Shown here: positions 45,376-55,382 of the stretch, one piece after another | Numbering within the stretch: position 1 is the stretch's first letter | Layout: every line of letters starts with the position of its first letter | Origin: Gluconobacter albidus | Lineage (GTDB): Bacteria; Pseudomonadota; Alphaproteobacteria; Acetobacterales; Acetobacteraceae | Length of the DNA: 64,000 bases | Direction of reading: 5' to 3' | NCBI RefSeq assembly: GCF_002723915.1 | Contig: NZ_BEWL01000006.1 | Span: forward strand, 62,001-126,000 | Notes under the pieces: generated by a model | Told to the model about the DNA's origin: nothing | Databases searched by the model: none | The model's input: the letters and a program-made list of their open reading frames with translations, nothing else | Program-made: the position numbers and the translations under genes

Positions 45376-45888
45376 ATGGCTAAAGCTATTTTGAGAACCG
45401 CTGGAGACCGCGCTTTTCTTCACTTTCAGGGGAAAATCGTTCCGGTTTTGATCGGACGGCGCGGGCTGTCCCTTGACAAAACGGAAGGAGACCTTCGTAC
45501 TCCCGTGGGGGAACTGCCGCTCCGGCGTGTCCTCTACCGTGCGGACCGGACCTCACGTCCCGTCTGCACAGCGGAACTTTCCGTCGAACCCCTCGCCGCC
45601 AATGATGGCTGGTGTGATGACCCCACCCATTCCGACTACAATCGCGCTGTAGCGCTCCCTCACCCGGCCTCCTGCGAAAACCTGTGGCGTGACGATCATG
45701 TCTATGATCTCTGCATCGTTCTGGGCTGGAATGATGCCCCGGTAAAATCGGGAGACGGATCGGCGATTTTCCTGCATCTGCCGCCCGCCAGCGGATATAC
45801 GGAAGGCTGTGTTGCCCTTGAGGAAAAGGACCTCCGTGCGTTTCTCGAAGCGGGATTGTCGCATATTACAATAGAAAAGCCGTCCTGA
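45376..45888 (+). CDS. YkuD-family L,D-transpeptidase (no signal peptide seen)
   Basis: A 170-residue protein of the L,D-transpeptidase (YkuD) family that forms or edits peptidoglycan cross-links. The catalytic block is HLPPASGYTEGCVAL with His134 and Cys145. LRTPVGELPLRRVLYR is the usual substrate-side segment. The start at 45376 has AAGGA nine bases upstream; an ATG at 45325 would add 17 residues. Neither form has a signal peptide or anchor. Gluconobacter is reported to make unusual 1,3-type cross-links with a YkuD enzyme; whether this is that enzyme cannot be told here. Confidence 0.85.
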   Translation: MAKAILRTAGDRAFLHFQGKIVPVLIGRRGLSLDKTEGDLRTPVGELPLRRVLYRADRTSRPVCTAELSVEPLAANDGWCDDPTHSDYNRAVALPHPASCENLWRDDHVYDLCIVLGWNDAPVKSGDGSAIFLHLPPASGYTEGCVALEEKDLRAFLEAGLSHITIEKPS

Positions 45889-45909
45889 GATAAAAGCGGT
45901 GAGGTAGCT

Positions 45910-46884
45910 TTAGAATGAAAGCTGTTCGGTCTGCTCCGCGCCATTCCGACATCTGGCTTCGTAGTCGAGAATACGGGTGTGCAAGGGACCGCGCCCCCAT
46001 CTCCGGGTTTCGCAGAAACGTTTGTAGTTTTGCTGTGCGAGATATCGTGCTTTTCGCAGTGGCGAACTACTTTTCCACAGTCCGGAAATTTCAGGATAAG
46101 CGGCGACAAACGCCGGATATGGCTCATAGTCGACTGCCTGCCAGGGGCGAAAAATTCCTTCCCATGGCTTCGGCTGTGACATGTAGTGAACAATTTTTGG
46201 CTGGATAGTGTCTTCCAGATCGGCATTGAACAGAAAGACAGGAAAGTTCCATGATAAGGACATGGGTAGTACGCGCTCGATGCCTACGAGGTTGAGAATA
46301 TCCTGATCGGGGAATCTGGACATCCTGCTCTGGGAACGAATGATGGTTCGTGCTTGCTCCGCAATCGCCGCCCATGCTGACCGATGAAAATAAAGAACGC
46401 CCGTATTGAAATACAAAGTGGACTTCTGGGACGTCAGTCCAATATCTACAAAATGTTCTCTTACACCTTCGCCTTCGCGTGAATCGTCTTCGAGAAGAAA
46501 GACCATAGGATCGGCAGAAGCGAAAAAATGCTCTTTAGGTGGAGGGCAGGACAATAATTCATTCAGACAGTATTTGATCTGAGTGTCGCCATCAACATAA
46601 AGAATATTTTTGTAATTTTCCGGTAAAATCTCATCGAGATAAAGTCTTCCAAGCATAGCTGACGCACCGTCAATGTCAGATCTTGATCTTGAAAAAATAA
46701 TAATGTTGTTTTTTTTACAGATTGAGCCTGCGATGGAAAATGTCGCAGCGTCAACGTCAAAGCATACAATAATAATGTCTGCGATGTCCGCTGCCGCATG
46801 AGCACGCGCCTGAAGTGCACTGACAAGAGTAGGGAAAAGATAAGACTGGTCAGTGCAGTAGCAAACGCAGGTCTGTACGCTCAT
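45910..46884 (-). CDS. Glycosyltransferase family 8-like
   Basis: A 324-residue GT8 (LPS galactosyl/glucosyltransferase-like) enzyme. ILYVDGDTQ carries the metal-binding Asp98-x-Asp100, TLYFNTGVLYFHR and FPDQDILN are the next conserved blocks, and IVHYMSQPKPW has the His near the C-terminus. The ATG at 46884 follows GGAG by 8 bases. The middle of the gene is visibly AT-rich with A and T runs, unlike its neighbours, suggesting acquisition by transfer. No partner glycosyltransferases are adjacent. Confidence 0.88.
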   Translation of the reverse strand: MSVQTCVCYCTDQSYLFPTLVSALQARAHAAADIADIIIVCFDVDAATFSIAGSICKKNNIIIFSRSRSDIDGASAMLGRLYLDEILPENYKNILYVDGDTQIKYCLNELLSCPPPKEHFFASADPMVFLLEDDSREGEGVREHFVDIGLTSQKSTLYFNTGVLYFHRSAWAAIAEQARTIIRSQSRMSRFPDQDILNLVGIERVLPMSLSWNFPVFLFNADLEDTIQPKIVHYMSQPKPWEGIFRPWQAVDYEPYPAFVAAYPEISGLWKSSSPLRKARYLAQQNYKRFCETRRWGRGPLHTRILDYEARCRNGAEQTEQLSF

Positions 46885-47052
46885 GCGCGTTCTCCGTTTT
46901 CTGGACGGCAGCGCTCCCACCGCGGTAAGAAAGGAGAAAATTCCGTCGCACTGAAAACATAGAGTCCATGTTTTAAGATTGTGTTTCTATCTTCGTTTTA
47001 TTGTGGGCTACTTCGCACAATCCGATCTCTGCAGCCCCTCCTCACTTAATAT

Positions 47053-48855
47053 TTATTCCACCTCTGGCGGCACCATGCAGACCATATTGTCTCCAGGCTG
47101 AGGCACGGCTTTGTCGTTGTCTTCGGCTGAACGGATCAGGATGCCGCCATCCCGCCGAACCACGAGAAGATCAAGCCTGTTTTCGTCATTCCCGAACGTC
47201 GATGCACTCTCGTCCGTGGCTTCCACGGCGACGAACCGCCATCCCTGCTCGAACAGCGTATCAAACAGGGTATAGTTCCAGGCCGGTTCTCCCAGAACCT
47301 TGCCGCGAGCGTCGCGTGACAGGCCGTGATAGAAATCCAGCCGTGCCACGCCAGGGCTGATCTGATAGACACGCTGCCGTCCCATGGTCGGAGCCAGATG
47401 CCCGCAGACCATACCATTATAGATGCCGTCACCCGTCGTCGCGATCAGATAATCGGCAGGTCGCTCCTCCAGGGATTCCTGCCCATGCTGCGACAGAAGC
47501 TCTGCGCGCAGTACCGGAATATCCTGCCGGGTGGCCGGCAGGAGTGCGCTGGAGCGGTTGTCCACAAGCAGAACCGGCACGCCCGCCTTGCGCAGACAGG
47601 ATGCAAGGTTGATGGACCATCCACTCGCTCCCATGATTGCGATGGCCGGATCGTTGGAAAGGGTGAGTTTGAGGCGTCGTGCAATGGGCCCAAGCGAGAA
47701 ACCGTGCAGGATCATCGTCACGGCAATCACTGCGAACACCGCTGGCATGATCAGATCCGCAGACTGGTATCCCGCCTCCTTGAGACTGACCCCCGCCTCG
47801 CCAGCCACGGCAGCCGCGACGATACCGCGTGGCGCAATCCAGCCGACAAACAGCTTTTCCTTCCAGGGCATGCTCGTGCCCAGAGTGGAAAGGAAAATGC
47901 CCAGAGGGCGCACAACAAACAGAACCACAACCGTCAGCGCGAAAATCGGAATGGAAAGCTGTGCCAGAACATCGCGTTGCAGATCGGCCGTCAGCATGAT
48001 GAACAGGACCGACACGACCAGAACCACCAGTGATTCCTTCATGCGCCGCAGTTCCGTCACGCCCGGAATCTGAAGGTTCGCCAGTGCCATCCCAAAGATC
48101 GTGACCGCCATCAGTCCGGCGCCGCCCATCTCCAGGTTGCACAGGGAGAAAATCACCAGCGCCATCGAGATCAGCATCGGCGTCTTGAGGATTTCCGGCA
48201 TCAGATCGCGCGTGAACAGATAGCGGACCAGATATCCTGGCAGGATTCCCGCGGAAAGCGCGACGGCAATGGCCCCAAGAAGATCCGGTAGCGTATGCGT
48301 GAAGAACACATCCGCATGAATGTCCACATGCAGCAGCATGAGCTGAAGCACGACCGCCGCCAGAATTGCTCCCAGCGGATCGTTGACGATGGCTTCCCAT
48401 CGCAGGAACGCTGCAACGCGCGGCTGAAGCTTGGCACTACGCAGAAGCGGCAGAACGACTGTTGGGCCCGTCACCACGACGATTGCCCCGAACAGCATGG
48501 AGGTGCCCCATTCCAGATGGGCCACGTAATGTGCTGCCAGGGATCCCAGAACCCAGTTAATGGGCAGTGCCAGCATCGTCAGACGCGCAACGCCTTCTCC
48601 GGCTTCGCGCAGCTGGCGGAAATCGAGCGCCATGCCTCCTTCGAACACCACGAGCGCCACCAGAAGGGACACCAGCGGCCGGAACATCCATCCCATCGTT
48701 TCGGAAGGATGAAGAATGCCCAGACCCGGCCCGAAAATCAGGCCCAGAGAGAAGAGAAGGACAATGGCCGGAAGGCGGAAGCGCCAGGCCACCCACTGGG
48801 CCAGCATTCCCGCGCCGAAAGTCGAGGCAATGCCGATAAGAATGTCATACTGCAT
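47053..48855 (-). CDS. Cation:proton antiporter (CPA1/NhaP-like) with C-terminal regulatory domain
   Basis: A 600-residue inner-membrane protein. About 12 hydrophobic helices fill residues 1-400, with VVVTGPTVVLPLL, RWEAIVNDPLGAILAAVV (the ND motif of the ion site) and APRGIVAAAVAGEAG. A soluble part of about 200 residues follows, with IAIMGASGWSINLASCLRKAGVPVLLVDN resembling a Rossmann/TrkA-N nucleotide-binding domain. It exchanges Na+ or K+ for protons. The start at 48855 (MQYDILIG) is preferred to 48879. Confidence 0.9.
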   Translation of the reverse strand: MQYDILIGIASTFGAGMLAQWVAWRFRLPAIVLLFSLGLIFGPGLGILHPSETMGWMFRPLVSLLVALVVFEGGMALDFRQLREAGEGVARLTMLALPINWVLGSLAAHYVAHLEWGTSMLFGAIVVVTGPTVVLPLLRSAKLQPRVAAFLRWEAIVNDPLGAILAAVVLQLMLLHVDIHADVFFTHTLPDLLGAIAVALSAGILPGYLVRYLFTRDLMPEILKTPMLISMALVIFSLCNLEMGGAGLMAVTIFGMALANLQIPGVTELRRMKESLVVLVVSVLFIMLTADLQRDVLAQLSIPIFALTVVVLFVVRPLGIFLSTLGTSMPWKEKLFVGWIAPRGIVAAAVAGEAGVSLKEAGYQSADLIMPAVFAVIAVTMILHGFSLGPIARRLKLTLSNDPAIAIMGASGWSINLASCLRKAGVPVLLVDNRSSALLPATRQDIPVLRAELLSQHGQESLEERPADYLIATTGDGIYNGMVCGHLAPTMGRQRVYQISPGVARLDFYHGLSRDARGKVLGEPAWNYTLFDTLFEQGWRFVAVEATDESASTFGNDENRLDLLVVRRDGGILIRSAEDNDKAVPQPGDNMVCMVPPEVE

Positions 48856-48948
48856 GGATGTTCGGCACGGGCTCCGCATGATGGCTACGAAGCGGTATCA
48901 TACTCCAGATCCCGTCGCGCACCTAAAAACACGGAAGAACGCCCCGTC

Positions 48949-49473
48949 ATGATGTCTTCTCCTGCCCGAACCGGAACTGACCTTCTGGTTCGTCCTGCCC
49001 AGTCTCTGGACCGTGAAGGAATCTGGCGCCTGCTGTCTCCTGTACTGCGGAAGGGCGAGACATATGCCCTGCCCCGACACTGGGGGCGCCGTCAGGCACT
49101 CGCCTACTGGATGAATGTCGAGCACCGCGTTTATGTTGCCCAGACCCGCGATCATGAGATCGTCGGGACGTTTTATCTTCAATCGAACCAGAAAGGCGGC
49201 GGTAGTCACATCAGCAACGCGGGATTCGTTGCGCGTTCCGGCTTTGGTGCAGGGCGGCTGATGGCTGAGGAAGCGCTTGCTGAAGCTGCAAAGCTTGGCT
49301 TTCGCGCCATGCAGTTCAATTTTGTCGTCAGTAGCAATCTGCGTGCCGTAGCCCTGTGGAAATCACTGGGTTTTCGGGTGATCGGAACGCTTCCCGGAGC
49401 TTTCGATCACCCTTCGAAAGGATATGTGGACGCACTTGTTATGTGGAAGGATCTTCTGCCGCCGGGAGTGTAA
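48949..49473 (+). CDS. GNAT family N-acetyltransferase
   Basis: A 174-residue acetyltransferase. LLVRPAQSLDREGIWRLL starts the fold, HEIVGTFYLQSNQ is the central strand, NAGFVARSGFGAGRLMAEEAL holds the acetyl-CoA loop, and NLRAVALWKSLGFRVIGTLP is motif B. Two consecutive ATGs (48949, 48952) may serve as start. Substrate unknown. The 3' end overlaps the convergent rsmB-type gene by 35 bases. Confidence 0.9.
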   Translation: MMSSPARTGTDLLVRPAQSLDREGIWRLLSPVLRKGETYALPRHWGRRQALAYWMNVEHRVYVAQTRDHEIVGTFYLQSNQKGGGSHISNAGFVARSGFGAGRLMAEEALAEAAKLGFRAMQFNFVVSSNLRAVALWKSLGFRVIGTLPGAFDHPSKGYVDALVMWKDLLPPGV

Positions 49474-50800
49474 CGGCCGCGTCTTCCTCCTGCGTCTTTG
49501 TGTCCGTTACGACGCGCTCCAGAACGCAGGCGAAAAATCCATCCGTGCCATCCCGCAGGGGCGTCAGCGAGAACTGTGCCTTGTTTCGCAACTCGGTGGG
49601 CAGAAGCTCGGACATCTGCTCTTTTGGCAGGCGGATGAAGTCATTGCGGCGTTTGAGGAATGCATCAATCTGCTGGCCGTTCTCGCAGGCCAGAAGCGAG
49701 CAGGTCGCATAGATCATGCGTCCGCCCGGCTTCACCAAAGAGGCTGCACGATCAAGGATCTGCGCCTGTTTGACGACAAGTTCCTGGATGTCTTCCGGTG
49801 TCAGGCGAAGGCGTGCATCCGGATTGCGCCGCCACGTTCCGGTTCCCGAGCACGGTGCATCGACAAGCACGCGATCGAAGCTGCCGGCCCGACGCTTTGC
49901 CCACTTGTCGCCAGATACCAGGAGATGCCGCTCCACGTTGTGAACGCCTGCGCGACGCAGCCGTTTGACTGCTCCGTCCAGACGTTTTTCGTGCACGTCA
50001 CAGGCGACGATATGTCCGCGGTTTTCCATGGTCATCGCCAGTGCCAGCGTTTTGCCGCCTGCCCCCGCGCAATAATCCAGAACCCGGTGCTCGCCCCGTG
50101 CGTCGGCGGCTGCGACCACAAGCTGGCTGCCTTCGTCCTGGATCTCGACCAGACCGTCTTTGAAGGCCTGTGTCGCGGTTACGGGCTGACGTCCATCAAG
50201 ACGCAGTCCCCACGGAGACAGCTTCGTCATCTCTGCCGGAAGCGATTCGCGGCGAAGTTCCCGGACGGCCTGCTCGCGGGTTCCCTTCAGCAGATTGACC
50301 CGCAGATCGAGCGTTGGCGTACCCAGCATCGCCTCCATCTCGTCTGGCAGACGGTTGCCGAAGGTTTCGCGAAGACCACTTTCCAGCCAGTCCGGATATT
50401 CGAGCCGTACCGCCAGTGGCTGCTTCTGGGTTGAAAGTTCTTTTCCTTCCAGGTCCTTAAGCGCGATATCTTCACGGGATGTTAGAGGCTTTTGCGCGTA
50501 ACGCTCTCCAGAAAAAAGCCGACGGACATTGTCCATCGTTTCTCCGCCAAGGAGCAGAGAGGCCGCGCAGATGAGCCGGGGGGAGATATCGCCGGAAATA
50601 TCCCTGAGATTCCACTGCAGCCGCCGCCAGCCACGCAGGACATCCCACACAATCGTGGAAATGGCCCGACGGTCTCCGCCACCAATATAACGGCGTTCGC
50701 GGAAAAAAGCGTTGGCTGTGGCGTCGGCGGGACGGCGGGGCGCATTCTGGATCGCACAGAGCAGATCGATGGCGCCTGAAAGACGGGCTGCGGGGGTCAT
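49439..50800 (-). CDS. RsmB/NOP2-family RNA (cytosine-5)-methyltransferase
   Basis: A 453-residue enzyme with an N-terminal NusB-like helical region (residues about 1-130) and a SAM-dependent Rossmann domain. LDYCAGAGGKTLALA binds SAM, VDAPCSGTG and YATCSLL contain the two catalytic cysteines typical of m5C methyltransferases. The 16S rRNA C967 enzyme RsmB is the likely equivalent, but related enzymes have other targets. It lies upstream of nothing obvious; guaB ends 56 bases before its start. Confidence 0.92.
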   Translation of the reverse strand: MTPAARLSGAIDLLCAIQNAPRRPADATANAFFRERRYIGGGDRRAISTIVWDVLRGWRRLQWNLRDISGDISPRLICAASLLLGGETMDNVRRLFSGERYAQKPLTSREDIALKDLEGKELSTQKQPLAVRLEYPDWLESGLRETFGNRLPDEMEAMLGTPTLDLRVNLLKGTREQAVRELRRESLPAEMTKLSPWGLRLDGRQPVTATQAFKDGLVEIQDEGSQLVVAAADARGEHRVLDYCAGAGGKTLALAMTMENRGHIVACDVHEKRLDGAVKRLRRAGVHNVERHLLVSGDKWAKRRAGSFDRVLVDAPCSGTGTWRRNPDARLRLTPEDIQELVVKQAQILDRAASLVKPGGRMIYATCSLLACENGQQIDAFLKRRNDFIRLPKEQMSELLPTELRNKAQFSLTPLRDGTDGFFACVLERVVTDTKTQEEDAAVTLPAAEDPST

Positions 50801-50856
50801 AGCGCCCCCGTAGCCCGTTTAGCCCCTCAATGCGAGAGGCTTTGATGCACGAACGG

Positions 50857-52371
<1,515 letters not shown>

Positions 52372-52503
52372 TCATGCGTCGTGAAAGACGCGATGTGTTT
52401 GAACCGGAGGCCAGAAGGCCGACCGGCCGTTGGCGGGTCCTCATAGAGCACTTTGCCCCCCGAGGGGAAGTCTCTTTTTTGCGGTATTTTCTGAGGATTT
52501 TCT

Positions 52504-52577
52504 TGGCTGGGAGACCTGGATTCGAACCAGGGCTGACCGGGTCAGAGCCGGTAGTTCTACCGCTAAACTATCTCCCA
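52504..52577 (-). tRNA. tRNA-Gln (anticodon CUG)
   Basis: The minus strand folds as a complete 74-base tRNA with encoded CCA. Acceptor TGGGAGA/TCTCCCA, D-arm GTTT...GAAC, anticodon arm ACCGG-CTCTGAC-CCGGT with anticodon CTG at loop positions 3-5, a four-base variable loop and T-arm CCTGG-TTCGAAT-CCAGG. The U1-A72 pair at the start is characteristic of bacterial tRNA-Gln. It reads CAG codons. Confidence 0.97.
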
Positions 52578-52734
52578 AGCGGTGAGAGGGTATTTATCAA
52601 CCGACCTCGCAGGGCGCAAGAGCGATCCGGACATTTTTTTGAAAAAACACATATTTTTCTTGCGAGCAGGGTCCCCTGAGCCCCATGCTGCTTTTCCAAG
52701 GTCCCAGATCACGGGCAAGCGGGAGCCGAAACAC

Positions 52735-53856
52735 ATGATGAGGTACGGAACGGATCACAACCTGTCAGGCCCGATGCCTGTTCATGCGTCTGCAAGACGT
52801 ACGGGTCCGTTCTTTGGCGCCATTGATCTTGGCACCAACAACTGCCGGCTCATGATTGCTGCGGGAACGCCTACCGGTTTTCGTGTCGTGGACAGTTTCA
52901 ACCGCTCCGTCCGTCTTGGAGAAGGCCTGCGTGCCAGTGGGCGGCTTGCCGAAGACTCCATGAAGCGCGCGCTTGATGCCCTGCGGGTCTGTGCGGAGCG
53001 CATGAGACAGTGGCCGCTGGTGCATGTTCGTGCGGTTGCGACGGAAGCCTGCCGTCAGGCTGCCAATGGCCGCGAGTTTCTGGCGCGTGTGCAGCACGAG
53101 ACGGGCCTTACGATCGACATCATCACAGCTCGCGAGGAAGCTGAGCTGGCTCTTGAAAGCTGCTCCCCCCTCTTCCGTCAGCCCGAACACAAACCTGTTC
53201 GCGCTGATCGCGGTGTCCTTTTCGATATTGGTGGCGGGTCCACTGAGGTCGCATGGGTCCGGATTGACCCTGAGCGTCAGACCCAAACCTTGATCGGCAC
53301 GACAAGCGTCCCCGTCGGCGTCATCACCCTTCAGGAAATGTTCGGTGAAGGCCATGGCCCCTCTTATGAGACGATGGTCAGCCATGTTCAGGATTATCTG
53401 CAAGGTTTCGAGAATGTGCACCGTATCCGTCGTGAGGTCACGCATGGAAAGACACGCCTGATCGGCACGTCGGGAACCGTGACGACGTTGGCCGGGGTGG
53501 CATTGTCCCTGCCCCGCTACAACCGCGCAGCGATTGATGGGCTGACACTTCCGGGCCATAGCATGATGGATGCTATCGGAAGCCTGCGCCGTCTGGATCA
53601 TGATGAACTGGCGGATCATCCCTGCGTGGGGGCTGAGCGCATGAAATTCGTCCTTCCGGGCTGTGCAATCTTCGAGGCAATCCATCGTTTGTGGCCGGTT
53701 GAAGACGTCACGATTGCAGACCGGGGGTTGCGCGACGGGATGTTGCTGCGTATGGCCCGCGATCATGGTCAGCGTTCCGGCAAGGGGCGTCATACGACCA
53801 GTCGCCATGCCACGCCCCGGTCACGGGGCCCATTCGGGACATATGCCACGATATGA
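52735..53856 (+). CDS. Exopolyphosphatase / guanosine pentaphosphate phosphohydrolase (Ppx/GppA family)
   Basis: A 373-residue ASKHA-fold phosphatase. GAIDLGTNNCRLMIA is phosphate-1, VLFDIGGGSTEVAW is phosphate-2, and GTSGTVTTLAGV the adenosine-type loop. VATEACRQAANG matches the ATSA(x)R-like segment. It lacks the long C-terminal HD domain of E. coli Ppx, so it is the short form; polyphosphate versus pppGpp specificity cannot be told. The ATG at 52735 follows GGAG by 9 bases. The end overlaps rlmE as ATGA. Confidence 0.93.
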   Translation: MMRYGTDHNLSGPMPVHASARRTGPFFGAIDLGTNNCRLMIAAGTPTGFRVVDSFNRSVRLGEGLRASGRLAEDSMKRALDALRVCAERMRQWPLVHVRAVATEACRQAANGREFLARVQHETGLTIDIITAREEAELALESCSPLFRQPEHKPVRADRGVLFDIGGGSTEVAWVRIDPERQTQTLIGTTSVPVGVITLQEMFGEGHGPSYETMVSHVQDYLQGFENVHRIRREVTHGKTRLIGTSGTVTTLAGVALSLPRYNRAAIDGLTLPGHSMMDAIGSLRRLDHDELADHPCVGAERMKFVLPGCAIFEAIHRLWPVEDVTIADRGLRDGMLLRMARDHGQRSGKGRHTTSRHATPRSRGPFGTYATI

Positions 53857-54659
53857 AGCCGCCAAGATCCCGCTCCGGTTCCAGTAAGGATACGGGACCG
53901 AAGCGTATCCCGGGCAAGGCTCTGAAAAGTGCCTCCAATCCCGGTGAAAACGACGCCACACGTGATTCAGCAACGTCAAAAACCGCCCGTAACAAGACGG
54001 TCTCGCTTAAAACGGCCCGTGGACGCACCACGGCACAGCAGCGCTGGCTGAACCGTCAGCTCAACGATCCCTATGTCGCAGCCGCGCGCAAGCAGGGCTG
54101 GCGGTCACGCGCGGCTTTCAAGCTGATCGAGATTGATGATCGCTTCAAGCTGATTGAAGAAGGGACCCGCATTATTGATCTGGGTGCTGCTCCGGGCGGC
54201 TGGACGCAGGTCGCCGTCAAGCGGGGCGCTAAGCACGTTGTAGGGCTGGACCTGCTTCCAGTTGATCCTGTTGCTGGTGCCGAGATCATTGAGGGAGATT
54301 TTACGGACCCCGATATGCCGGATCGTCTGAAAGAGATGCTGGGCGGTCCGGCCGATCTGGTTATGTCTGACATGGCGCCCAATACGACCGGTCATGCTGC
54401 AACCGATCATATGCGGATCATGGGCCTTGCGGAGGGCGCACTGGATTTTGCGTTTCAGGTTCTGGCCGAAGGCGGCAGTTTCATTGCCAAGGTCTTTCAG
54501 GGCGGCTCGGAAAAAGACATGCTGGCGACAATGAAAACCGCATTTGCCAGCGTCAGGCATGTCAAACCCCCGGCGTCCCGCAAAGAATCAAGCGAGCTTT
54601 ATGTCGTGGCGACGGGTTTCCGTCCCGAACGCCTGACGGCCGCTGCCGATCCAATCTGA
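53853..54659 (+). CDS. rlmE: 23S rRNA (uridine-2552-2'-O)-methyltransferase
   Basis: A 268-residue RrmJ/FtsJ-like enzyme. About 60 basic Ser/Thr/Lys-rich residues precede the domain; then SRAAFKLIEIDDRF (catalytic Lys), IDLGAAPGGWTQVA for SAM, VMSDMAPNTTG (Asp) and SFIAKVFQGG (Lys) complete the K-D-K tetrad. The ATG overlaps the ppx TGA. A strong terminator follows. Confidence 0.95.
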   Translation: MKPPRSRSGSSKDTGPKRIPGKALKSASNPGENDATRDSATSKTARNKTVSLKTARGRTTAQQRWLNRQLNDPYVAAARKQGWRSRAAFKLIEIDDRFKLIEEGTRIIDLGAAPGGWTQVAVKRGAKHVVGLDLLPVDPVAGAEIIEGDFTDPDMPDRLKEMLGGPADLVMSDMAPNTTGHAATDHMRIMGLAEGALDFAFQVLAEGGSFIAKVFQGGSEKDMLATMKTAFASVRHVKPPASRKESSELYVVATGFRPERLTAAADPI

Positions 54660-54679
54660 CGGATACGAACAGGAAGATG

Positions 54680-54707
54680 AAAAGGGAGGCAGAAGCCTCC
54701 CTTTTTT
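54680..54707. terminator. Bidirectional intrinsic terminator between rlmE and hpnG
   Basis: AAAAGGGAGGC, AGAA loop, GCCTCCCTTTTTT: an 11-bp stem with T-run on the plus strand and a matching A-run giving U's on the minus strand, so it can end both the rlmE transcript and the hpn transcript. Confidence 0.93.
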
Positions 54708-54749
54708 ATGTCCGGAATTTTCCATACCTGCGAAGGGGGAGAAGTCTGT

Positions 54750-55382
54750 TCAGATCTGGGGAGGATTGGCCTGAAGAAATGACGCCATGGCGCGCTGTGC
54801 GAGGGCTGCTTCTTTTCCAAGGCGGATCAACCCGCCGATCTGCAACGGGTGCCGGACAAGGGACCCGACCAACCCAGGAATATATACGGCGCCGTCCTTC
54901 ACGCTGGTCTTGACCGCAGGGGGCAGATCCCGCGTGGCGTCGTCGCACACGACCCTGAGGACAGCAAACGGCACGCCGCTCTGCGCAATGAAACCGCTTT
55001 CCATATCCACCGCGATGCAGTGCGTTTCAGAAAAATACCGCGTCTTTTCAAAAGCAAATTCAACCAGTGAATCGCTATGCAGGATGCCCCCCCGGCGCGC
55101 ACAGGCAGAGCCAAATCTCATGCTCAAAGCGGGATCGGAAGGAATATTCCGGCCTTCATGATGAACATGATCAGCCACGATGACAGTGCCTGGAGGAGCT
55201 TCCGGCGACAAACTCCCTGCACATCCGAAGGACAGGAGTTCCGTTGCCCCTGCGCGGAGCAGGCGCTCCACGCCCAGCCGTGCGCCTTCAGGTGTGGCAT
55301 TGCTCAGGGCCAGAGGAACACCCGGCAGAAAGCGCCGGATCACACGGGCTTCCTGTTTCAGGCCTGCGAGGATGCCCAGCAT
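54750..55382 (-). CDS. hpnG: HpnG, adenosylhopane nucleosidase/phosphorylase-type protein
   Basis: A 210-residue nucleoside phosphorylase-like protein. LSFGCAGSLSPEAPPGTVIVAD and the substrate loop AVDMESGFIA are the family motifs. In hopanoid makers HpnG removes adenine from adenosylhopane to give ribosylhopane. Its ATG overlaps the shc stop by one base (TGATG). It is the last gene of this part of the hpn locus. Confidence 0.9.
   Translation of the reverse strand: MLGILAGLKQEARVIRRFLPGVPLALSNATPEGARLGVERLLRAGATELLSFGCAGSLSPEAPPGTVIVADHVHHEGRNIPSDPALSMRFGSACARRGGILHSDSLVEFAFEKTRYFSETHCIAVDMESGFIAQSGVPFAVLRVVCDDATRDLPPAVKTSVKDGAVYIPGLVGSLVRHPLQIGGLIRLGKEAALAQRAMASFLQANPPQI

Noticed and set aside
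52504-52577. tRNA-Gln as an integration site of a genomic island
   Set aside because: Flanking genes are core (guaB, ppx); no integrase or direct repeat of the tRNA 3' end was seen.
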